Origin: Mycobacteriaceae bacterium
GTDB lineage: Bacteria; Actinomycetota; Actinomycetes; Mycobacteriales; Mycobacteriaceae
Assembly: GCA_013362555.1 (NCBI GenBank)
Contig: JABFVX010000233.1
Location: 1-11,358, forward strand
Direction: 5' to 3'
Length of the DNA: 11,358 nt
The notes beneath the pieces were generated by a model. That model searched no databases and was not told the origin of the DNA. It saw nothing but the letters and a program-made list of their open reading frames with translations. Shown one piece after another: positions 6,383-11,358 of the stretch (position 1 is its first letter; every line of letters starts with the position of its first letter). Made by a program: the position numbers and the translations under genes.

Positions 6383-7549
6383 CTACACCACGACGGCAGT
6401 GACGACCGGGTGGGTCAGGAAATCGTCGGCGTTGAAGTAGCACAGGCCCGCGCCCGCCGCCATGCGGATGTCGCTGCCGGTCGAGTGTTGTGCCAGGGCG
6501 TGGGTCCAGCGTTGATTCCCGTTCTTGGCGTCGATGGCGCGCAGGACGGCATTGTCGGCGAAGAAAACCGTGTCCGGTGTCGCAAGCCCGCCGGGATTGA
6601 CCGCGTCGCTCGTGGCCGAGACCGGTGACGACCACAGCGGGGACACAGTGTTTCCCGGCCGCAGGGCGGACAGCTGCCGCTTGTCGCACACGTAGTACAC
6701 GTCGCCGCCGCCCAGGTCGGCGACGGGACTCGCGCCTTGCGGCAGCGCCGGCACAGTCCACGACGGCGCGCCGGTTCTCGGGTCCAGTCCTGTCACTGTC
6801 GTGCCCTCGTACACCACGACCGCCCCGGCGATCAGTCCGGAACCGAGGGTCGTGCGCATCCCGGAGTCGGCGCGCCGCGATGACCACGCGACACCGCCGC
6901 GGTCGGTGCGCAGGGCGACAACGTCGCCACCGGCGTAGTTGTAGACCAGATTTCCGGCGCCGGGCACATGGACGGCGCTGCCGCCGCCGTCACCGAGAGC
7001 GTCGACCTGCCAGCGGAGCTGTTTGGTGTCGAGATCCAGGGCCCATATCTCACGCCGGGTTCGCCGCTGGTTGTAGACGACAAGGTGCAGCGCCCCGCCG
7101 AGCACCCCGTAAGCACCGTTCAGGACGGTCTCGGCGGGAGCGTCGAAGGTCCAATTCACCACTCCCGAACGAAGATCGATCGCACGGACGGTCTGCGCGG
7201 CGCCGACCTCGTCGCGGTTGCCGCAAACGTAGGCGACTCCCGCGTGGACGGCGATGTCGTCGCTGGTGCCTGCCGTGAGGGCCGGTTGCTGCCAGCGCCG
7301 TTTCCCGGTTGCCGCGTCGAGGCCGATGAGGTGCTCCAGGGTGACCACCAGGACGGTGTCCCGGGCGAACCGCACACCGCGGAACCATCCGCTCGGCTCA
7401 TAGGTCCAGACCGTGCTGCCAGGCCGCGCGCCCGGCGGCGCGGACCGGTTCGACCCGCATCCCGCGAGCGCCGCCCCTGCCGCGACGAGCGCCCCACACC
7501 GGAGGAACTCGCGCCGCCCGTGCTGCACACCTGACGTAAACCCCCACAT
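6383..7549 (-). CDS. Tat-type lipoprotein with PQQ-like beta-propeller repeats
   Basis: A 388-residue predicted extracytoplasmic lipoprotein. The start is the ATG at 7549. The open frame extends further upstream, but only through the palindrome and without signal-peptide character. The N terminus has the twin-arginine-like motif GRREFLRCG at 11-19, a hydrophobic Ala/Leu/Gly segment and a lipobox LAGC with Cys31, so export by Tat and lipid anchoring are likely. The remainder carries repeated beta-propeller blades with the PQQ/WD40-like pattern of a hydrophobic strand, then LDAATGKRRW, IDLRSGVVNW, LDLDTKQLRW, LDPRTGAPSW and IDAKNGNQRW. At least five such blades can be counted, consistent with a propeller of six to eight. 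No dehydrogenase catalytic or quinone-binding residues are apparent, so it is probably a binding or scaffold protein, not an enzyme. A TACTGT hexamer 7 nt upstream suggests leaderless transcription. Confidence 0.87.
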   Translation of the reverse strand: MWGFTSGVQHGRREFLRCGALVAAGAALAGCGSNRSAPPGARPGSTVWTYEPSGWFRGVRFARDTVLVVTLEHLIGLDAATGKRRWQQPALTAGTSDDIAVHAGVAYVCGNRDEVGAAQTVRAIDLRSGVVNWTFDAPAETVLNGAYGVLGGALHLVVYNQRRTRREIWALDLDTKQLRWQVDALGDGGGSAVHVPGAGNLVYNYAGGDVVALRTDRGGVAWSSRRADSGMRTTLGSGLIAGAVVVYEGTTVTGLDPRTGAPSWTVPALPQGASPVADLGGGDVYYVCDKRQLSALRPGNTVSPLWSSPVSATSDAVNPGGLATPDTVFFADNAVLRAIDAKNGNQRWTHALAQHSTGSDIRMAAGAGLCYFNADDFLTHPVVTAVVV

Positions 7550-7556
7550 CCCGAGA

Positions 7557-7562
7557 ACAGTA
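7557..7562 (-). promoter_or_regulatory. Putative -10 hexamer for the lipoprotein gene
   Basis: On the minus strand TACTGT (TANNNT pattern) ends 7 nt before the ATG at 7549. It directly abuts the palindrome, whose arm ends in GGAGG at 7563-7567. That GGAGG lies 13 nt from the ATG, rather far for a Shine-Dalgarno. Either leaderless initiation or a distant palindrome-derived ribosome binding site is possible. Confidence 0.38.
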
Positions 7563-7617
7563 CCTCCAGAATGACCCGTGATGTGCGCCCAACGCACTTC
7601 ACGGGTCATTCTGGAGG
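7563..7617. repeat. Palindromic repeat copy 2 (inverted relative to copy 1)
   Basis: A 55-bp palindrome with 25-nt arms and one A·A or T·T mismatch pair (7582 with 7598), around a 5-nt loop (7588-7592). Read on the minus strand it matches copy 1 (5967-6021) at 51 of 55 positions, including the asymmetric TTG of the loop. Read on the plus strand the loop region matches less well, so the two copies are inverted relative to each other. This copy lies in the promoter region between the divergent lipoprotein and membrane-protein genes, a position that does not fit a terminator. Confidence 0.85.
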
Positions 7618-7652
7618 GGTTTCGAGGGCCCGCCGCCCAGGCGTACACCGAT

Positions 7653-7658
7653 TACTCT
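7653..7658 (+). promoter_or_regulatory. Putative -10 hexamer of a leaderless promoter
   Basis: TACTCT (TANNNT pattern) ends 7 nt before the ATG at 7666, and no Shine-Dalgarno sequence is present at usual spacing. This would place the transcript start on or next to the A of the start codon. No clear -35 box was seen. Confidence 0.4.
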
Positions 7659-7665
7659 GTGTGGC

Positions 7666-8178
7666 ATGCTGTCTGGACTGTTGCCGGGGCTGTTCGCTCT
7701 CCTCGGCGCCGCGATCGGCGGCGCCGTCAAGTGGGGGGCCGTACGAAACCGGCGTTCCATGGCTGCGGTGACACGGGCTCAAGCCGTGTTGGACCGTCGG
7801 TACGCTGCCCACACCGACTTCGTGGTTGCCGTCGACCGGTTCCGGAAGCGTGCCCGTGAGTATCGGTCACTGTTGTACGACGGAGCCCCGGCCGAGCAGG
7901 CTGATGCGGCTGGACTGTCGTATATCGAGGCCTGCGACGTCTTGTCCGACAAGGTCGGCGTGGCTGGGATGTCGGGGCCGCCGGAGTTGGCGGACTCGGC
8001 GGCAAGCGTCCATCGAGCTGCCGAGGCGTACGCCGAGACGATCGATCAGTGGCGGCGGAGCGGCTCGCCGGCCGAGGGCCGCGGCGCCCGTGAGCGGAAG
8101 TGTCTGGCGGGTCTCGCTGAGCTGGATGACGCGCGCGGGCGCTACATCGTGCTGGCGTCGTTGCTGTTCTCGGAATGA
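7666..8178 (+). CDS. Small single-pass membrane protein with helical cytosolic domain, STAND neighbour
   Basis: A 170-residue protein of no family I recognise. Residues 3-22 (GLLPGLFALLGAAIGGAVKW) form one hydrophobic span with no cleavage site, followed by basic VRNRR at about 26-30. The positive-inside rule places the rest in the cytosol. Residues 35-168 are rich in Ala, Arg and Glu and predicted helical, with segments such as AVDRFRKRAREYRSLLYDG, an SYIEACDVLSDKV helix and AAEAYAETIDQWRRS. No enzymatic motif is visible. The start at ATG 7666 is set by the hydrophobic N terminus and the adjacent -10-like hexamer. The STAND ATPase gene begins 79 nt downstream on the same strand. Because that ATPase has no effector domain of its own, this protein may be its membrane partner or effector; this rests only on gene order. 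Confidence 0.75.
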   Translation: MLSGLLPGLFALLGAAIGGAVKWGAVRNRRSMAAVTRAQAVLDRRYAAHTDFVVAVDRFRKRAREYRSLLYDGAPAEQADAAGLSYIEACDVLSDKVGVAGMSGPPELADSAASVHRAAEAYAETIDQWRRSGSPAEGRGARERKCLAGLAELDDARGRYIVLASLLFSE

Positions 8179-8241
8179 GGGTAGTGCGGACCTGCGTGTC
8201 GACGTGTCTGTCCCGCTGTAGCGGTATGGTTTCCGGCAGCA

Positions 8242-8251
8242 GAGGGGAAGG
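8242..8251 (+). promoter_or_regulatory. Ribosome binding site of the STAND ATPase gene
   Basis: The purine-rich GAGGGGAAGG ends about 6 nt before the ATG at 8258 and supports that start. A TATGGT hexamer at 8225-8230 fits TANNNT and could be a -10 box giving a short leader, so the gene may have its own promoter in addition to read-through. The promoter part is tentative. Confidence 0.5.
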
Positions 8252-8257
8252 CGTCCG

Positions 8258-10270
8258 ATGATTGACGAGAGATCCGAATTGGTCGCGCGCCCTCGGCAGG
8301 TGCCCGGCCCCAACCCGCGTCATGTGAACCGTGATGAGCAACTGGACCACGCGGTGAAGGTTGTGCTGGGCAGCGGGACAAACCATGTCGTCGCGTTCGG
8401 CGGGCTGCCGGGAATCGGGAAGACGACGACCGCTCGCGAACTTGCGCATCGAGTGGGCGACCACTATCCGGACGGGCAGCTGTTTGCGGAGTTGGATGGG
8501 GGAGCGAACTGGGCGGGTAGCGAATCACAGATTCTCAAGGAGTTTCTGCTGGCGTTGGGTGATCGGCCCGAAGACATCCCGGATCGACTGGAGGCTCGCC
8601 GTTCGCGGTACCGGGAAAAGACCACCGGCAGCAGGTTGTTGGTGTTTCTCGATCGGGCCGTGACCGCGAGCCAGATCCGAACCCTGACTCCAGGTGCAGG
8701 CCGATCGCTGATCATCGTCACCGAGGCCCGCCGCGCGACCGACCTGAGCGAAGGCGGTGTCACGGTGTACGAACTGGATCGCCTGTCGGATGAGGCGGCC
8801 CTGGAGTTGCTCACTCGAATTGTCGGCGCCGCGCGGATCGCGGCGGAACCGACAGCGGCCGACGACATTGTGGCGCTCTGCGACAACATGCCGTTCGCGA
8901 TTGCCATCGTGGGTTCGATGATCGGCAGATCAGCGACATTCCCGATGGCAGCGATGGCGACGACCCTGCGCCAGGATAGTCGGCGTTACACGAAGCTGTC
9001 GTTGGTAGAGGTGTTCGACACCGCATTGACTTCGCTGTCGAGCGCCGCCCGGCGCTGCTACCGATTGCTCGGACTGGACGTTCACAGCGGAATCGTGGGG
9101 CTGCCCGCGGTGGCTGCCGCACTGGAAATGCCGGAAGACAAGGCGTACGAGGCCATGGTCGAATTGGTCGAGGTATTCCTGGTCGGCGAACGAGCCGACG
9201 GTCGCTACGAGGCGTGTGAGGCGGTCCGGTTGCATGCCAAGCATGTCACCGACGGCCCTCAGCGTGAGCGTGACGCCGAGGCGAAGCGCATGCTGGCGCA
9301 TTACCATCGAATGGTCGTCGCCGCGATCGCTGGGATGGCGCCCGCGCGGCCCTGGGCCGGGTTGCTCTTTCCGGCAATGGTCGTCTCCGCTGCCTTCGAC
9401 CGTGTCGCGGATGGACACGAATGGCTTCGAATCGAGCACCGCAATATTCTCGCCGCCGCAGGCCACGCGTTTCGATCCGGCGACTACGAGCTGGTTCGAC
9501 AGTGGGCAGTACTGCTGTGGCCGTTCTATGAGAAAGACAAAGACCTCGACGGACTGTTCACATTGCTGCAGCTCGGGATCAAGGCCTCCGCCGAACCCGG
9601 CAGCACTGCGGTCGCGAGCCTGCTGCATACCCAGCAGGGCTACCGCTGCTACTGGTTGCGTGACCTCGACGCCGCCGAAGAGTCGTTGCGTGCGGCGGTG
9701 CAGCCTGCCCGCGAGGCCAAGCCCAAAGCCGTAGCACGGCAACTAGAGGCCTCCGCCCTGGAAGGTCTCGGGCTGGTGCTGCTGGCGCGAGGACGCATCA
9801 TCGAAGCGCTGGATGTGTTGCGGCACAATCATAAACTGGCCGTGAAGATCAAAGACCCGCGTCGTATCGCGTTGGCGATGCTGCATCTGGCGAAGGCAGA
9901 GCCTGCGGAGCTTGCCTTGCCGCGACTCGAGCAAGCACGCTCACTGTTTGTTCGGCTGCCGAGCGAGGAGTCGGAGAACCTGGCCAAGGTGGACATGGTC
10001 CGCGGCCGGAAACTGCTGGAGCAGCGTGATTTCCGGGAGGCTGTGGAGGCGCTGAAAGCCCCGCTGTCGGTCATGCGGGAACGGCGGCGGTGGTTCGACG
10101 TGGGCGAGATCCTTGTTGCCCTCGGCGACGCCGCTTCCGGACTGAACGACCCTGTCCAGGCCGAGGAGCGGTACCGCGACGCGCTCGCAACATTCAATGG
10201 ACTCGGCTTTGCCGAGCTCGTTACGCAGATGCACGGGCGGATTACCGCGCTGCACGGGATGCCTGAGTGA
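8258..10270 (+). CDS. STAND/NB-ARC-type P-loop ATPase with TPR-like C-terminal repeats
   Basis: A 670-residue cytosolic signal-transduction ATPase. After a short N-terminal tail, the NB-ARC-like module shows Walker A GLPGIGKTT at 49-57, a Walker B strand RLLVFLD ending at Asp132, a sensor-1-like strand LIIVTEARR near 151-159 and the helical CDNMPFAIAIVG at 208-219, equivalent to the GLPL motif of NB-ARC and AfsR-type proteins. The winged-helix end, where an MHD-like H-D is usual, reads EACEAVRLHA at 318-327. Walker B is Asp-Arg where these proteins often have Asp-Asp or Asp-Asn. From about 390 onward there are helical pairs with TPR character (for example LDAAEESLRAAVQPA, GRIIEALDVLRHNHKLA, QAEERYRDALATFNGLG), a likely sensor or oligomerisation array. 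No SARP DNA-binding, TIR, nuclease or protease domain is fused. It lies behind a small membrane-protein gene, and its 3' end overlaps a convergent gene by 29 bp. Function could be transcriptional signalling or conflict defence. Confidence 0.9.
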   Translation: MIDERSELVARPRQVPGPNPRHVNRDEQLDHAVKVVLGSGTNHVVAFGGLPGIGKTTTARELAHRVGDHYPDGQLFAELDGGANWAGSESQILKEFLLALGDRPEDIPDRLEARRSRYREKTTGSRLLVFLDRAVTASQIRTLTPGAGRSLIIVTEARRATDLSEGGVTVYELDRLSDEAALELLTRIVGAARIAAEPTAADDIVALCDNMPFAIAIVGSMIGRSATFPMAAMATTLRQDSRRYTKLSLVEVFDTALTSLSSAARRCYRLLGLDVHSGIVGLPAVAAALEMPEDKAYEAMVELVEVFLVGERADGRYEACEAVRLHAKHVTDGPQRERDAEAKRMLAHYHRMVVAAIAGMAPARPWAGLLFPAMVVSAAFDRVADGHEWLRIEHRNILAAAGHAFRSGDYELVRQWAVLLWPFYEKDKDLDGLFTLLQLGIKASAEPGSTAVASLLHTQQGYRCYWLRDLDAAEESLRAAVQPAREAKPKAVARQLEASALEGLGLVLLARGRIIEALDVLRHNHKLAVKIKDPRRIALAMLHLAKAEPAELALPRLEQARSLFVRLPSEESENLAKVDMVRGRKLLEQRDFREAVEALKAPLSVMRERRRWFDVGEILVALGDAASGLNDPVQAEERYRDALATFNGLGFAELVTQMHGRITALHGMPE

Positions 10271-11358
10271 CTTCGACCCGGAGTTTCCGGCCCGCACACA
10301 TAATCGTCCAGTCTCCCGTCAGCTCCCGAAGATCTGCACGCTGTCGCAGCCGCTGATAGGCCACCGACGCGAACAACCGACATCCGGGCTCGGTGCCCGC
10401 GACCCGGAGGAGATGCTCCGTGTGATCGCCGAGCAGCCAATGTCCTTGCGTCGTCGGCGCGGAAGCTACCGCGCAACCGGGCAGACCGGACAGGGTCTCG
10501 CTGATCCAGTGATCCGTGTCGGGTCCACAATGCCCGATGATCACGTCGGCCAGTTCGATCCAACGCCTGCGGGGTTCCCTCGTCCCTATGGCCAAATGAC
10601 CGCCGCGCGGGGTGTCCGGGTTGTTGAACAGCCTGCCTGCCGGAAATCGGGTGACCGTCGCCGCCTGGTCGCCCGCGGGTTCGACAAACACGAGATGTGA
10701 ATCGGAGCCGGCGATGGGCCGCGGCGGCAGTGGCAGAGCGGAGATCTCCGCGGGCTCGGGTGCTTCGGGCAGTCGCAGTGTTCGGTACATCGCCGATCTC
10801 ACAATCGTCGCGCTGTGATCCGGCTCCGAGGACGTCAACGCCGTGACCGCCGAGTACCGCGTCACATCGTGTTCGGCGATTGCCCGGCGGATCTGGTCGG
10901 CGATATCGTCGCCGGCGCCCAGGCGCGGTGCGGCAGTCATCAGCTGGGCTATGGGTGACCGCGGGTCGACGGTGTGGCTCGGCGTCGTCGCCATCAGCAG
11001 CGGGTTGCCGAGCGCGGCGGAGTAGAAGGTGACCGACCCCTGGTCGCCGATCGTAACGTCGGACGCAACAATTCCTGCACGCCATTCGTCTACGTCACCC
11101 GGAATATGCACGCCGGCTCGTTCGCAGTCCGATAGGTATTCCGCCAATTGCCAGCTGGAGTGGTGCGAACAGATATTGGGGTGCAGCGCCATGAGCACCC
11201 TGAATTCGTCCGACGGCAGGGCCTCGGCAACTCGCCGGGGCAGATCGGGCTGCGCGCCGAGGAGCGAATCCGGCCCCCAGGTCGACGAGATCACAACCAG
11301 CTTCTGTTCCGGCCGCACACCGAATGCCTGTCGGTACGTCGCACGAAGCGGCGCACTG
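10242..11358 (-). CDS. TagF/CDP-glycerol glycerophosphotransferase-like GT-B protein, 5'-truncated
   Basis: The C-terminal part of a larger protein. The frame stays open to the right window edge, and upstream of the possible GTG at 11318 it reads LRATYRQAFG, which fits the run-up to the conserved strand. The true start is therefore outside. The strand-turn KLVVISSTWGPDSLLG corresponds to the PTWR-type segment of CDP-glycerol glycerophosphotransferases. FRVLMALHPNI matches their lysine/histidine-proline strand, and SDVTIGDQGSVTFYSAALGNPLLMA matches the donor-site SD-LITDYSS-DFALLGKP block with GDQGS in place of TDYSS. The last 200 residues are less familiar: a Pro-rich linker, FPAGRLFNNPDTPRGGHLAIG and a Trp-containing tail. 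Members transfer glycerol phosphate or sugars to cell-wall or capsule polymers; the substitutions make exact chemistry uncertain. It could also be a non-catalytic GT-B relative. The TAA stop lies inside the convergent STAND gene. Confidence 0.72.
   Translation of the reverse strand, partial: SAPLRATYRQAFGVRPEQKLVVISSTWGPDSLLGAQPDLPRRVAEALPSDEFRVLMALHPNICSHHSSWQLAEYLSDCERAGVHIPGDVDEWRAGIVASDVTIGDQGSVTFYSAALGNPLLMATTPSHTVDPRSPIAQLMTAAPRLGAGDDIADQIRRAIAEHDVTRYSAVTALTSSEPDHSATIVRSAMYRTLRLPEAPEPAEISALPLPPRPIAGSDSHLVFVEPAGDQAATVTRFPAGRLFNNPDTPRGGHLAIGTREPRRRWIELADVIIGHCGPDTDHWISETLSGLPGCAVASAPTTQGHWLLGDHTEHLLRVAGTEPGCRLFASVAYQRLRQRADLRELTGDWTIMCAGRKLRVEVTQASRAAR

Noticed and set aside
7571..7648. 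Upstream extension of the lipoprotein frame through the palindrome
   Set aside because: The extra residues derive from the repeat and precede a clear Tat lipoprotein signal, so ATG 7549 is the better start.
9829..11085. 418-codon minus-strand frame spanning the end of the STAND gene and the TagF-like gene
   Set aside because: Arg/Ala-rich shadow. The overlapping frame 10242-11358 has recognisable family motifs, and the part under the STAND gene contradicts its TPR coding.

Overview
The window reads as chromosomal DNA of a high-GC actinomycete. Third codon positions are overwhelmingly G or C, GTG and TTG starts are common, one protein carries a twin-arginine lipoprotein signal, and several genes have a -10-like hexamer so close to the ATG that leaderless transcription is likely. 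A Nocardia-like relative is a reasonable guess, but that is inference: no rRNA or other taxonomic marker is present.

Layout: (1) 3-2433, plus strand: a 5'-truncated GT-B glycosyltransferase (GT4-like) with a long helical N-terminal extension, followed by an orphan 163-residue protein. (2) 2567-5978, plus strand: a compact sulfatase operon of type I sulfatase, HAD-family phosphatase and formylglycine-generating enzyme (FGE). The junctions are TTGA and GTGA start/stop overlaps. FGE would oxidise the active-site cysteine of the sulfatase; the HAD protein's role is unknown. None of the three has a signal peptide, so the module should act in the cytosol. (3) 5965-7617: two copies of a 55-bp palindrome in opposite orientation (51 of 55 positions match) bracket a small protein with an L7/L12 C-terminal-like domain (plus) and a PQQ-type beta-propeller lipoprotein (minus). 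(4) 7666-10270, plus strand: a single-span membrane protein followed by a P-loop STAND/NB-ARC ATPase with TPR-like C-terminal repeats, which has no effector domain of its own. (5) 10242-11358, minus strand: the C-terminal part of a TagF/CDP-glycerol glycerophosphotransferase-like GT-B protein, converging on the STAND gene and overlapping it by 29 bp.

The points most worth following up are the membrane protein plus STAND ATPase pair as a candidate conflict or signalling system, the inverted palindrome pair (one copy supplies the stop codon of the FGE gene), the sulfatase's non-canonical CTAGR site, and the repeated arrangement of TANNNT hexamers 6-7 nt before ATG at three genes next to the palindromes. 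No tRNA, rRNA, CRISPR array, transposase or integrase was seen.
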